From NCBI GenBank assembly GCA_035771165.1, contig JAWNZC010000409.1, positions 930,001 to 994,000 on the forward strand: 64,000 nt of DNA, given 5' to 3'. This DNA comes from Paragorgia papillata. Its lineage: Eukaryota; Cnidaria; Anthozoa; Scleralcyonacea; Coralliidae. A program made the position numbers and the translations under genes. Each line of letters starts with the position of its first letter. Position 1 is the stretch's first letter. Positions 36,351-44,454 of the stretch are shown piece after piece. Under the pieces are notes generated by a model. That model was not told where the DNA came from, ran no database searches, and saw only the letters and a list, made by a program, of their open reading frames with translations.

Positions 36351-36767
36351 TTAACGACTAACTGACCAATATTTGCCTTCATACAAAACTTCTTTTTGTT
36401 TTTTTATGTAAAATGGGATACAACTTGGGTTTCTGTTTAAACTAATGCCAGCTCTGTAAATACTTGGAAACTCTAGTTTTTCTCCATCCACAGAAGTAAA
36501 TGTTATTTTTACTGGTGTTCTGATGACATTTCTGTGGTGTTTTTCAAAAACTTCATTTTTTATCATTGGGATGCCGAGTTTTTGACAAAGTGTTTTTGTG
36601 TTGGAACTATGGGATCCTTTAACACCAAGTCCTCTTCCTAATATTCTGAGTTCTTTAAGGGATGATGGGGGGAATCCCTCTTCTCGTATTGTTTGGAGTC
36701 TTTTGTTTGCGCTTGTTCTTAATTGCATTCTTATTTGAAAAAGTTTTTTAAGTTCTTCTTGAGTCAT
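36351..36767 (-). CDS. SAP-domain-like DNA-binding protein (138 aa)
   Basis: Residues about 37-66 (LKELRILGRGLGVKGSHSSN then KTLCQKL) follow the helix-turn-helix SAP pattern of proteins that bind AT-rich DNA. The C-terminal half is beta-rich (VKITFTSVDGEKLEFPSIYR) and unrecognised. Small basic proteins next to pPolB are common in Polintons and could act in genome packaging or replication, but no function is shown here. The start is set by tataataaacaATG. The SAP call is by eye and moderate. Confidence 0.5.
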   Translation of the reverse strand: MTQEELKKLFQIRMQLRTSANKRLQTIREEGFPPSSLKELRILGRGLGVKGSHSSNTKTLCQKLGIPMIKNEVFEKHHRNVIRTPVKITFTSVDGEKLEFPSIYRAGISLNRNPSCIPFYIKKQKEVLYEGKYWSVSR

Positions 36768-36834
36768 TGTTTATTATATGGTTTTCTTTTAAAATTTCTT
36801 ATTGTTTAAATAAGGAATTTTTGTTTAGCATTTT

Positions 36835-36852
36835 CAATAATAATGATTATTG
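36835..36852 (-). terminator. AT-rich hairpin after the 101-aa gene
   Basis: CAATAAT-AATG-ATTATTG, a perfect 7-bp stem 28 nt beyond the stop of the gene at 36880. A 3'-end role is inferred. Confidence 0.35.
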
Positions 36853-36879
36853 TGTGCCTCTTTCAAAACCCAATTTTTT

Positions 36880-37185
36880 CTAAGAATCAAATTTCTCCTG
36901 TCCAACCTTTTCTGTCGAATTTGTCGATACCATTTTAAGATTCTTGTCATCATAATCATTTATTTTACTTTGTGTTAAAGACTCTACAGATGGCGATTTT
37001 TTACAGTTGGGAACCTTTGTGTAATTTTTGACTGTTTTATTTGTCCATCCTATTTGAACATTTCCTTCCATTGTTAAATCTTCTCTCCCAAAACTTAAAC
37101 CGAATTGGAACCCTTTTTTCGTAATATGGTTTTTGTTATATTTTTCTTTTGGCTTTTGCGAGATGCTTGACTTTGAATTACCCAT
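36880..37185 (-). CDS. Small protein with possible N-myristoylation signal (101 aa)
   Basis: It starts MGNSKSS, matching the eukaryotic N-myristoylation consensus (Gly2, Ser6). It is otherwise polar and Lys/Asn/Ser-rich, with no membrane segment and no recognised domain. If myristoylated it would attach to membranes, which fits a virion or inner-membrane role, but this is inference. The start follows aaaaataaaacaaATG. It lies between the SAP-like gene and the 167-aa membrane protein, all on the minus strand. Confidence 0.6.
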   Translation of the reverse strand: MGNSKSSISQKPKEKYNKNHITKKGFQFGLSFGREDLTMEGNVQIGWTNKTVKNYTKVPNCKKSPSVESLTQSKINDYDDKNLKMVSTNSTEKVGQEKFDS

Positions 37186-37194
37186 TTGTTTTAT

Positions 37195-37221
37195 TTTTCC
37201 TAACCCACAAGATTAGGAAAA
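37195..37221 (-). terminator. Hairpin after the 167-aa gene
   Basis: TTTTCCTAA / TTAGGAAAA with a 9-nt loop, 26 nt beyond the stop at 37247 and directly upstream of the next start. A 3'-end role is inferred. Confidence 0.3.
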
Positions 37222-37246
37222 CAGTAAAAATTTTAGTAATAACAAC

Positions 37247-37750
37247 TCAACTGTTACTGGAATCAACAGAACTGACACCACTGTTATTTTCATTAGGATT
37301 TTCATTATTTTGTACTGTAACATTTTTATTTAAAGGTTTTCGATCCCAAACATGTTTTGCAATAATGATACCACCAGTTAACAAACCAATCATTGGGATA
37401 TATGGCGAAATTTTTTTAACCAAGGATTTAACGTCATCGCAAAAAAGCTTGTTTGAAGATAATTCTGAATTCAGTTTTTCGTCATCTTGCACTAAATCCA
37501 GCTGTTCCAATAACTCTGAAAATTTGGTTACAAGGGTCTCAGTTAACAAAGAGGTTGTTTTGTCGAGTTGGGTTCTCTCATAATTTAATTTTATTTTTTC
37601 AAGTTGGGTCATTGAAGCCTTTTTTAAATATGCTTCCGAATGTTTGATCTCCTTTGCAAAGGATAAGCGGATTAGATCCTCTCGAAGGGTCAAATTTTGC
37701 GAAGCTTCAGCGAAGCCTTCATTTTTTTCAGTTGCGTATTCGGTGTTCAT
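37247..37750 (-). CDS. Single-pass membrane protein (167 aa)
   Basis: I start at the second Met (MNTEYATEKNEG) because it sits on ctataataaaATG and avoids overlap with the 433-aa gene ending at 37764; an upstream ATG would add 15 residues. Residues about 40-110 are helical and charged. One hydrophobic segment (PYIPMIGLLTGGIIIAKHVW, about 117-136) is followed by an Asn/Ser-rich tail. Probably a virion-membrane or assembly protein. Family not recognised. Confidence 0.65.
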   Translation of the reverse strand: MNTEYATEKNEGFAEASQNLTLREDLIRLSFAKEIKHSEAYLKKASMTQLEKIKLNYERTQLDKTTSLLTETLVTKFSELLEQLDLVQDDEKLNSELSSNKLFCDDVKSLVKKISPYIPMIGLLTGGIIIAKHVWDRKPLNKNVTVQNNENPNENNSGVSSVDSSNS

Positions 37751-37763
37751 TTTATTATAGTGT

Positions 37764-39065
37764 TTATTTTTTCTTTTTGTACTCTGTGTAAACAAAATAT
37801 GTCAAACCTATTGCAAGGACCCACAAATTTTTTGCCAACCATGCCAATCCCTTTGCACCCCAAGATAGTGCCGTAACAAGTAGGTTTACAAGAGGAACTA
37901 ATATTGGCAATACAGCTTTCCCTAACTTAGCCAATGCTTTACCAAGTGCTCCTACTGCCTTTGCTGAGGTAACGACAGCTGCTCTTCCAGCCATTACTAT
38001 GGTTACTATGATTCCAGCAATGGTGATGCTAATACCAGCCAAAGCTCCCATGTTTTGTTTGGCCCATTCTTTAAATTTTTCAAACCGTGTTAAGACATCA
38101 GTTCTAATTTTTTCTTTGACATTTTCAGTTTGTGGTGGCATGTTTGCTTCCAGTCTAAGTTGCTCGGCCCTTAGTTCGCACACCACTTCAACCTTCCTAA
38201 ACTTTGCCTTTTCCACTGGATCTTTTTCATTGTCTGCCTTATCTTTCCAAAACTTTTGGTTAATTTCAACAGCATCCAGTTGTTTTGCATTAATGGTTCC
38301 ATTAATGTTGCGAAGTGGAACGTCTCCAACATTTTCTTCATTTTCTGTTTCAACTTCATCCATTAATATTGTTACTTCATCACCCAACTGTTCAGCAACT
38401 GTTTCTTGAACTGCTTCGGCTGCTTGTGGACTTATTTTTAGTTCATTTTCTATGATGCCGACTCCAGTTCCTAAATGTTCTGCATTTGCCTTTTCCAGCA
38501 AATCATCAAATTTTTTAATTTTGTTTTCAACTTTTGTTCCTTTTCCTTTTGAATAGTTAAATTCGCCACTATTAGAATCTTTGACCAAAATTAGTACATT
38601 CTCAAACTTAAGTCCATCAACCTCAAATGTTTTTGGATCAAAGGAAAATGTACTTGCTTTTAACAAATTTTTGCTTGCTTTGCCATCACCCCCAACTACA
38701 GTTTGTCTTAACTCTTCATAAAAAAATTCTTTCTTTTGCTTTGTAACATCTAAACTTTGTCGTCTGGTCTCATTTGCTATAAAGTCTTTCATTCTTTTTT
38801 TAAATAGGTCATCCGGCTCATCTTTAAATTTTACAGGTCTTTTAGTTAGTCTTTCAATAATTTTTTCTCTTTCATCTCGGTCAACTAGTCTAGGATCATC
38901 AACCCCATAAAAATTTTCAAACTCTTCAAAAAGATCGTCAAGCTCTTTAAAATAGGTTCTGTTAAAAGATGATTCAAAGGTTCCACCAAAATTGGTTGTA
39001 GCTGTTCCTGTGTCATCTGTAACTTCTGGTAACCCAAACTCATCCATTGGTATGTTATCAGCCAT
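37764..39065 (-). CDS. Large Polinton protein with hydrophobic C-terminus (433 aa)
   Basis: The acidic N-terminal region opens with MADNIPMDEFGLPE and DLFEEFENFYG. Charged helices fill residues about 60-330. Three or four hydrophobic stretches at about 345-425 (MGALAGISITIAGIIVTIVM; VLPILVPLVNLLVTALSWGA; LWVLAIGLTYFVYTEY) are followed by KKKK. The layout suggests a membrane-active or inner-virion protein, but I do not recognise the family. The start lies on ataaataaatAATG. It is located between the integrase and the 167-aa membrane gene. Confidence 0.65.
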   Translation of the reverse strand: MADNIPMDEFGLPEVTDDTGTATTNFGGTFESSFNRTYFKELDDLFEEFENFYGVDDPRLVDRDEREKIIERLTKRPVKFKDEPDDLFKKRMKDFIANETRRQSLDVTKQKKEFFYEELRQTVVGGDGKASKNLLKASTFSFDPKTFEVDGLKFENVLILVKDSNSGEFNYSKGKGTKVENKIKKFDDLLEKANAEHLGTGVGIIENELKISPQAAEAVQETVAEQLGDEVTILMDEVETENEENVGDVPLRNINGTINAKQLDAVEINQKFWKDKADNEKDPVEKAKFRKVEVVCELRAEQLRLEANMPPQTENVKEKIRTDVLTRFEKFKEWAKQNMGALAGISITIAGIIVTIVMAGRAAVVTSAKAVGALGKALAKLGKAVLPILVPLVNLLVTALSWGAKGLAWLAKNLWVLAIGLTYFVYTEYKKKK

Positions 39066-39073
39066 TATTTATT

Positions 39074-39168
39074 TATGTCTGTCCCCCAATAACTTTTACA
39101 ATGGGTTCAACAACTTTTACAAAAAATATTTATGTTTGGTCTCATGTCTGTCCCCCAATAACTTTTAC
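39074..39168. repeat. Duplicated 3' end of the integrase gene
   Basis: atgtctgtcccccaataact plus ttta(c) occurs at 39074-39098 and again at 39144-39168, where it encodes the last integrase codons. It is a partial tandem copy of the gene end placed before the next gene's start. Confidence 0.8.
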
Positions 39169-40113
39169 CAACTCCTCCCCATAAAATTTTCCCATAATGT
39201 CCTCCTCCTTATCCCGAATTCTGTACATAACAGGAACTCCTCTAAAAACCGCTGACACAGTAAAAATTTCATCTGTAAAATTTGGATCATAACCCTTTGC
39301 AAAGTTTTTTCTGTATTTTTGGATCCTGACATGATCCCCAATTTTGAATTTTGGGTTTACTTGGGATTCTAATGGTGGAATCCCATATAGTGTAAGAAAA
39401 ACTTTGGATTGGTTGTTATCATTAACATCCTTTGGTTTCATTTTAATGGTACTGTGGATTGTGTTGTTGTAACTATTGGTAAATTTGTCTAAACTATTTA
39501 ACCACTCTTTGTTCCCTTTAAAAGTAAAAAATTTCCACATCCTGGTTTTTAAAGTTCTGTTGAACCTTTCCACAAGTGCAGCCTTTCTATGAGATCTGGA
39601 TGAAAAATATTCTATGTTTAAAGATTTTAAAAGAGTTTTTACACCAACATTATAAAATTCCTTCCCTTCGTCAAATTGGACTGTTTCTGGATATTTACCA
39701 AATCTTTTCTTAAATTCTTCCAACATTTTTGAAACACCTGGCACCATAGCAACAGTACTTTTTCTGTGGACAGGAACAGCGAAACCAAATCTTGACAAAA
39801 TTTCAATACCTGTTAATATCCACTTTTGGTCATTATTTTCAGAACCAAATTTTGCCATATCCACCAAGTCCATTTGCATTTGGTCGGCAAGATTTTTAAC
39901 AAATGTTTTCTGGTATTTTTTTGGTTTTTTGATAGGTTTGTGTAAAGTAAATACCTTCTGGCTGTGCAACCACTCCTTAACTTGTTTTCGGGTTATTGAA
40001 GGGTTTTCTTTAACAGCAGCTTGGTAAAGTTTTTCCATGGATTGGTAACCGGTTACAGGGTTGTAGTAAATATCTCGAAGTTCAAGATCAATGAGTAAAA
40101 GTTCATCTTCCAT
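39142..40113 (-). CDS. INT: Retrovirus-type integrase (Polinton c-integrase, 323 aa)
   Basis: Catalyses insertion of the element's ends with a 6-bp staggered cut. The N-terminal helical module (YQSMEKLYQAA ... KEWLHSQKVFTL) is typical of Polinton integrases and lacks an HHCC zinc site. The RNase-H-fold catalytic triad is D82 (MDLVDM), D148 (QFDEGKEF) and E182 (ALVERFNR). A C-terminal SH3/chromo-like module (PKFKIGDHVRI ... YGEELVKV) follows. The start at 40113 follows ccaaaataaaATG; an earlier in-frame ATG at 40215 would overlap the divergent gene. It is separated by only 33 bp from that gene. Confidence 0.93.
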   Translation of the reverse strand: MEDELLLIDLELRDIYYNPVTGYQSMEKLYQAAVKENPSITRKQVKEWLHSQKVFTLHKPIKKPKKYQKTFVKNLADQMQMDLVDMAKFGSENNDQKWILTGIEILSRFGFAVPVHRKSTVAMVPGVSKMLEEFKKRFGKYPETVQFDEGKEFYNVGVKTLLKSLNIEYFSSRSHRKAALVERFNRTLKTRMWKFFTFKGNKEWLNSLDKFTNSYNNTIHSTIKMKPKDVNDNNQSKVFLTLYGIPPLESQVNPKFKIGDHVRIQKYRKNFAKGYDPNFTDEIFTVSAVFRGVPVMYRIRDKEEDIMGKFYGEELVKVIGGQT

Positions 40114-40146
40114 TTTATTTTGGGGAAAACAAAACCCAAATAAACA
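40114..40146. promoter_or_regulatory. 33-bp divergent promoter region
   Basis: The spacer between two head-to-head starts is a near-palindrome. Reading left to right it is ttattttgggg, then aaaacaaaa, then cccaaataaaca, so each gene has CCCAAA(A)TAAA directly upstream of its ATG. The same cccaaaataa precedes the ATPase gene. Confidence 0.6.
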
Positions 40147-41334
40147 ATGCCAGAATTTAAAAAATGGCCGAAAGAGTGGGACGTTTTTGGAACAGTTCAG
40201 AAATTTGCCAAACAACCAAAGGCTTCTGTAAATATAAACACAATTACGATATTTGCAAATGAAAGAGAAAACTTTATTGTAAACCTGAACCCCATAGATT
40301 TAACATTCCAACAGCCAATGAAAATAAGGAACCCAACATTAAATGACTTTCTTACAATCCCATATTTTACAGCTATTGCTGCTAGTTATGTTGCAAGTTA
40401 TTTGTGCGGAATTTCAAACAAACATTTTAAGAATGGTTTTGAAAAATTTAGATCTTATTTTTTGACAAGTATTATCCATTATCATTATGTTTTTCAGGTC
40501 AGAAGGTTCTTAAAACATCCAAACAAACTCAGAAGGTTTTTGACAGAAGATGTCATAAAAAATTTACAACACAACCCTAATGATGTTTGGGTTAAAAAAA
40601 TAAGCAACTCAACACAAAGTGCAAAAGAATTTACACAAGATATGAAGAACCTCGGTTATGAAGTCAGGTATGTAAATTTAACAAAAAAGAGTTATGGGAG
40701 AATCAACACATATGAGGAATTGGTGTCAGCAGGATCGAGACATTCCGATGATTTCAAACATTTTGTACCAAAATATTCCAATGGGTTAACACTATTGGGT
40801 CAAAAGTTGTTCCAACAATCCTTAGAATCCTTTGTTTACTGCATTTTGGGAGCACAGGCAAAAACAAGATGGGTCATTGTTGGCGAAGGAGCTAAAAGTT
40901 TACAAACACAAGAAGTGTTTAAAAAGTTAATGGAGGATACAATAGCACAGGATGACATTACTGTTTCTATTTCAAATATGAGACAGGCTATTAAGTCCAC
41001 AAATGTTGTTTTGAATTTTGCCATATCCCCAGGTTTAATTTTAATTCCGTCAGACATGAAAATTCTTATTAACCCAATTAGTGGATTCAATAATGTTCTT
41101 ACCCTGGCCACAAACAAAATGACTCTTGGACTTAACAGACATTTAAATATTGGGAAACCTGTTGGGAAAAATATTGGTAAAGATATTGGCAATATCGATG
41201 ATGAAAGAAAATACAAGCCAGGAATATTTACTCCTGAAAACACTGAAAAAGGCGACAACAGATTACCAGAAGTTTTTGGGGCTTCAATTGGAACGGTTTT
41301 CTTGGTATTTAAAGGAATAGCGAGATTAATTTAA
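40147..41334 (+). CDS. Unrecognised Polinton protein (395 aa)
   Basis: One of only three plus-strand genes, starting at aataaacaATG. Mixed alpha/beta composition, mildly basic, with moderately hydrophobic segments (FTAIAASYVASYLCGI about 79-94; VLNFAISPGLILIPSDMKIL about 285-304; a C-terminal FGASIGTVFLVFKGIARLI). No Cys/His metal site or nucleotide-binding motif is seen, and it does not match the maturation protease. It runs just ahead of the zinc-ribbon gene (10-nt gap), so the two probably form one unit. Function unknown. Confidence 0.6.
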   Translation: MPEFKKWPKEWDVFGTVQKFAKQPKASVNINTITIFANERENFIVNLNPIDLTFQQPMKIRNPTLNDFLTIPYFTAIAASYVASYLCGISNKHFKNGFEKFRSYFLTSIIHYHYVFQVRRFLKHPNKLRRFLTEDVIKNLQHNPNDVWVKKISNSTQSAKEFTQDMKNLGYEVRYVNLTKKSYGRINTYEELVSAGSRHSDDFKHFVPKYSNGLTLLGQKLFQQSLESFVYCILGAQAKTRWVIVGEGAKSLQTQEVFKKLMEDTIAQDDITVSISNMRQAIKSTNVVLNFAISPGLILIPSDMKILINPISGFNNVLTLATNKMTLGLNRHLNIGKPVGKNIGKDIGNIDDERKYKPGIFTPENTEKGDNRLPEVFGASIGTVFLVFKGIARLI

Positions 41335-41344
41335 TAAAAAAGAG

Positions 41345-41980
41345 ATGTCATATCAAAATTTAGATGTTTTTGGAAACCCAATTATTGAAACTATGGGGGG
41401 AAAAGACGTCACTGAATTCAACGAAAGTCTTTTAGAACTTGAAACTTTTAAGGACAAAAGTAGTTGTTGTAAGGTGTCAACTATTGAGACTGAAGGATCC
41501 ATAATTTGTGGAAAATGTGGTTTGTTGTTATTTAAGTTACATGGTTATAACCGCAAAGAACCAACCCCACCCATTTTGAAAAGATACATAAAAACATTTT
41601 GGAAACTATTTCCAAAGGAGGAGAAAATTGTTGGTTACGAGATCATGAAATTTTTTGTTGAGTCCAATAAAATTCTTGTGGGATCAGGTTTGGTTTTGGA
41701 CAGAAAATATAGTATGAATTACATTATGTTCATTATTTTTGGAATCTGTCAAAGAAATGATCTTTTGGAAAAAAAGGAAAAACCAACTTCATCAGAACTA
41801 AAAACATTTAACGAAATAAAATTTATTTTGAATTATTCTCCAAGGGATAATGCTTACAGACCATACCAAACAGGATTCCAAGTCTTTGGCAATGCTCTCA
41901 GTGTTGAAAATATTTTAAAAATTGAGGAGATGAGTGGGATCAGAAAGTGTAAGGAGTTCAAAGAAGGAAAGAAACTTTAA
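41345..41980 (+). CDS. Zinc-ribbon protein, candidate TFIIB/VLTF3-like transcription factor (211 aa)
   Basis: Residues 41-60 (CCKVSTIETEGSIICGKCGL) have the spacing and the G-x-I-x-C-x2-CG signature of a TFIIB-type zinc ribbon. The first knuckle is compressed to CC, so only three or four ligands are available. The rest is helical, with MNYIMFIIFGICQRNDLLE and FNEIKFILNYSP. Poxvirus and other large-DNA-virus late factors (VLTF3 family) have a similar layout, but this is only a resemblance by eye. A role in transcribing the element's late genes is inference. Start ataaaaaagagATG. It is followed by an A5-loop hairpin. Confidence 0.55.
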   Translation: MSYQNLDVFGNPIIETMGGKDVTEFNESLLELETFKDKSSCCKVSTIETEGSIICGKCGLLLFKLHGYNRKEPTPPILKRYIKTFWKLFPKEEKIVGYEIMKFFVESNKILVGSGLVLDRKYSMNYIMFIIFGICQRNDLLEKKEKPTSSELKTFNEIKFILNYSPRDNAYRPYQTGFQVFGNALSVENILKIEEMSGIRKCKEFKEGKKL

Positions 41981-42007
41981 AAAAATTCAGAATTCTCAAC
42001 ACTTCTT

Positions 42008-42040
42008 AAAAATTATAACAAAAAATGTTATAAATTTTTT
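42008..42040 (+). terminator. A5-loop hairpin between convergent genes
   Basis: TTATAACA-AAAAA-TGTTATAA (perfect 8-bp stem) flanked by A and T runs, 32 nt after the zinc-ribbon gene's stop and before the convergent 132-aa gene's stop. The same stem occurs at 42873-42891 and 50574-50594. Confidence 0.6.
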
Positions 42041-42050
42041 CTTAACTATT

Positions 42051-42449
42051 TTAAACAACAACCGCTAGTAACCAACCAGCACCAGCCCCTAAAAGTGTTA
42101 CAGTAATAGTCAAATATTTTTCCATTTCATCGCTTGGTTGGTAATAGTCATCAAGTACTGGTTCTACCGTTTTTTCTTGTAAAATTTCATGAAGTTCTTG
42201 AAAGGCCTTTGAGGTATCTTGCATGTTATAGTTTGCATTCCGAATTTCATCTTGTAATTCTCTAACCTTGTCCTTTCTTTTAATTTCATTTTCAAAAAAC
42301 TTTTCTTTGTCTTTTTGAAGTTTTTCTGTTGCCAAATTATGTCTTTTCGCCTCGTCAGCATAACCATGTTTGTTAAATGATTGAAACAAATAACCAGCAC
42401 CAGCAAAGGCAACTGCATTGAACAACCCTCCTGCTATCATTGATGCCAT
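42051..42449 (-). CDS. Small protein with two terminal hydrophobic segments and a coiled coil (132 aa)
   Basis: The N-terminal hydrophobic stretch (MIAGGLFNAVAFAGAGYLF) is followed by a highly charged helix (about 25-95, NLATEKLQKDKEKFFENEIK). The C-terminal hydrophobic stretch is YLTITVTLLGAGAGWLLAVV. This two-TM layout is found in small conserved Polinton proteins of unknown function and suggests a virion-membrane or assembly role. The start follows tttaaataaATG. Confidence 0.65.
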   Translation of the reverse strand: MASMIAGGLFNAVAFAGAGYLFQSFNKHGYADEAKRHNLATEKLQKDKEKFFENEIKRKDKVRELQDEIRNANYNMQDTSKAFQELHEILQEKTVEPVLDDYYQPSDEMEKYLTITVTLLGAGAGWLLAVVV

Positions 42450-42480
42450 TTATTTAAAAAGTTTTACCAATATTTTACCA

Positions 42481-42638
42481 ATATTTTTGGGTCATGTTAG
42501 GGTTTTCATAATTTCTTTGGATCCAAATTTTTCAACAAATAATGGGTCTTTCCACAACTTGTCATTCCAACAATAATCATATTAAATATTTTTGGGTCAT
42601 GTTAGGGTTTTCATAATTTCTTTGGATCCAAATTTTTC
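42481..42638. repeat. Composite duplication: gene 3' end plus ATPase fragment
   Basis: A 53-bp block (atatttttgggtcatgttag...) occurs at 42481-42533 and 42586-42638, the second copy being the real 3' end of the 76-aa gene. Between them, 42525-42587 is an exact 63-bp copy of 44328-44390 inside the ATPase gene (Walker A coding region). Junctions fall at shared aaatttttc and tttgggtc, consistent with template switching. Confidence 0.85.
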
Positions 42639-42841
42639 GGAATGTATCCTTTGTCCTGTGCCATTTTTACAGTAAATAATCCACCTGCAACCGCGACCCC
42701 AAGCTTGGCTGTTTCTTTAATACTTGCTGGCGCTGCTAAGGATTGTCCTGTTAACTTTTTAACAACCATACTTACTCCAACAGCTGCAACTGTTATCAAA
42801 GCTGCTTCATACAAATCATTTAAAACCTCGTTCTTATTCAT
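42611..42841 (-). CDS. Small Polinton membrane protein (76 aa)
   Basis: MNKNEVLNDLYEAALITVAA opens a hydrophobic stretch (about 12-30), and a second one (KLGVAVAGGLFTVKMAQDKG) follows at about 47-60. It ends in YIPKNLDP. Size and layout fit the short conserved hydrophobic proteins of Polintons; function unknown. The start follows ataaataaagATG. The 3' end is duplicated immediately downstream. Confidence 0.7.
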   Translation of the reverse strand: MNKNEVLNDLYEAALITVAAVGVSMVVKKLTGQSLAAPASIKETAKLGVAVAGGLFTVKMAQDKGYIPKNLDPKKL

Positions 42842-42869
42842 CTTTATTTATATATATTTGGAGTAAAAA

Positions 42870-42894
42870 ATTTATAACATTTTTTGTTATATAT
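42870..42894 (-). terminator. A5-loop hairpin after the 61-aa gene
   Basis: On the minus strand, TATAACA-AAAAA-TGTTATA lies about 15 nt beyond the stop at 42907. Same stem family as 42013-42033 and 50574-50594. Confidence 0.55.
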
Positions 42895-42906
42895 TTTCAG
42901 GAAGTT

Positions 42907-43092
42907 TTAGAAGATTCTCAAAATTTCTATTACCATTACATAGTTCTTTAAAGCTGCTATTAAATCGTTTACAGCCACCTTTAAGTTTGCCAAATTTTGG
43001 TTTTTTTCATTGTTTAGAATTACTTTCAAACTTTCCATGTAATTTAACAATCCTTTAATGGTTTCCAGGTTTTGTTCAATATTTGTGTTCAT
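42907..43092 (-). CDS. Small helical protein (61 aa)
   Basis: All-helical, leucine-rich (NLETIKGLLNYMESLKVILN; NLKVAVNDLIAALKNY), with no Cys, no clear membrane segment and no known domain. Its start has acataaaagaagacATG upstream, a weaker form of the AATAAA-ATG context. It lies between two convincing genes and is followed by an A5-loop hairpin, which supports it being real. Confidence 0.5.
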   Translation of the reverse strand: MNTNIEQNLETIKGLLNYMESLKVILNNEKNQNLANLKVAVNDLIAALKNYVMVIEILRIF

Positions 43093-43107
43093 GTCTTCTT
43101 TTATGTT

Positions 43108-43755
43108 TTATGGAGTCTCATAATTCTGTGGACATAAAAAAATTTCAAGAAGAATGTCCCCAACATTGTGGTCAACTTTAAATTTAAGTTCATTGTAAAC
43201 ACCATTGTCTAACATAGCCTCGGAGTTGATGTTTGCAAATTTTTCCACTGATCCCTTCAATAATTGTCTTGTTGTAATTGGAAGAACTGCAGCTGTTCTA
43301 TCCCGTTTTCCTGAAAATGATGTCCTAGTTCCATCGATCATTTCGCAAGATATACAGACAAATCTCATTCCAAGATTTATGTTGACTGTTTCTGGACTGA
43401 CAAGATTTGCTCCTCCCCTAATTACTGTTGTTTCTGGATATCCTAGCAAAGGACCAAGTTTAAGCAAGGAAAGGTCTCTTGTTGGGTATAATCTGATTTT
43501 ACAGCTATATGGAAGTAATTCTGACTTTATTTCATTTTCCTTTAATAATCTCATAATCATACCAACAGTCCAATAGCCATTGTAAAAACTAATTTTTTTT
43601 GTTCCATGCATGACATAAGTTGGACTTGTCAGATTGTTGTAATCCCAAAAAACTGTTGCATCTTTAACCAATAGTTTTGTATTTTCAATAATCAAAGGAT
43701 CTTGAAATTTAACTGTTGTTTCCCCGTTTTTCAACAAAATTCTTAGGTTCCTCAT
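43108..43755 (-). CDS. Penton-like minor capsid protein (215 aa)
   Basis: Beta-rich throughout, with the late pattern VNINLGMRFVCISCEMIDGT, LPITTRQLLKGSVEKFAN, NELKFKVDHNVGDILLEIFL. This is the arrangement seen in single jelly-roll penton/minor capsid proteins of Polintons, usually encoded beside the ATPase and major capsid genes as here. It would form capsid vertices and is the likely anchor for the fibre proteins at 48-50 kb. The start follows aatataaATG. The fold is inferred from pattern and position. Confidence 0.65.
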   Translation of the reverse strand: MRNLRILLKNGETTVKFQDPLIIENTKLLVKDATVFWDYNNLTSPTYVMHGTKKISFYNGYWTVGMIMRLLKENEIKSELLPYSCKIRLYPTRDLSLLKLGPLLGYPETTVIRGGANLVSPETVNINLGMRFVCISCEMIDGTRTSFSGKRDRTAAVLPITTRQLLKGSVEKFANINSEAMLDNGVYNELKFKVDHNVGDILLEIFLCPQNYETP

Positions 43756-43786
43756 TTATATTGGCAAAAACTTTTATCAAAGATTT

Positions 43787-44413
43787 TTAAAGATCTATTA
43801 AGTTTTCCCCAACTGGTTCAACTATTTTGTGGTCATAGGGGTGGATTAAATTGATCTCTAATTTTGAATATTTTTTTGATTTCAATGTTTCTTTTATTTT
43901 TTTCTCTTCTTCTTTTGGTATGTCTAAATAATCATCTAAAATAACCTGCATATCCTTTCTGTTTGGGTTGTAAAAGGTAACCAGTTTTGAAATATTTTCC
44001 CTATATGGTTTTGCAATACTCGTTAGTTGCTGGGTAACAACTATTGTGCTAATATTCATATGTCTTGCACCAAAACCAAGTTTTACCAACTCGCTGGTCC
44101 TGTTTTTAACACTCTGTCCAGATGCACAGTCATCCAAAATAATTAAACTTGGGGTTCCCTTACAATAATCAACAACATATTTTAAAAAATCTTCTGACTC
44201 ATCTTGATCGCAAGGGATAACAAAAAATCTTGGATCATTAAGATGTTCCCATTCTAAATATGTTTTGTTCCATACAAAAGTTGGACATATTAAAACTATG
44301 TTTTCAAATTTTTTTTTATAATTTTCTAAATTTTTCAACAAATAATGGGTCTTTCCACAACTTGTCATTCCAACAATAATCATATTAAATGGTTTTGGGT
44401 CTTTGTTTTCCAT
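43787..44413 (-). CDS. ATP: A32-type genome-packaging ATPase (208 aa)
   Basis: FtsK/HerA-superfamily ATPase that pumps DNA into capsids. Walker A is GMTSCGKT (about 15-22), Walker B LIILDD (about 90-95, D94/D95), followed by the polar sensor VVTQQ (about 125-130). Length and motifs match Polinton and virophage packaging ATPases. The start follows cccaaaataaATG. It lies between the penton-like and major capsid genes. A 63-bp piece of this gene is duplicated at 42525-42587. Confidence 0.92.
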   Translation of the reverse strand: MENKDPKPFNMIIVGMTSCGKTHYLLKNLENYKKKFENIVLICPTFVWNKTYLEWEHLNDPRFFVIPCDQDESEDFLKYVVDYCKGTPSLIILDDCASGQSVKNRTSELVKLGFGARHMNISTIVVTQQLTSIAKPYRENISKLVTFYNPNRKDMQVILDDYLDIPKEEEKKIKETLKSKKYSKLEINLIHPYDHKIVEPVGENLIDL

Positions 44414-44454
44414 TTATTTTGGGTTTAGGATTTTACATGAGGTTACCAATATTT

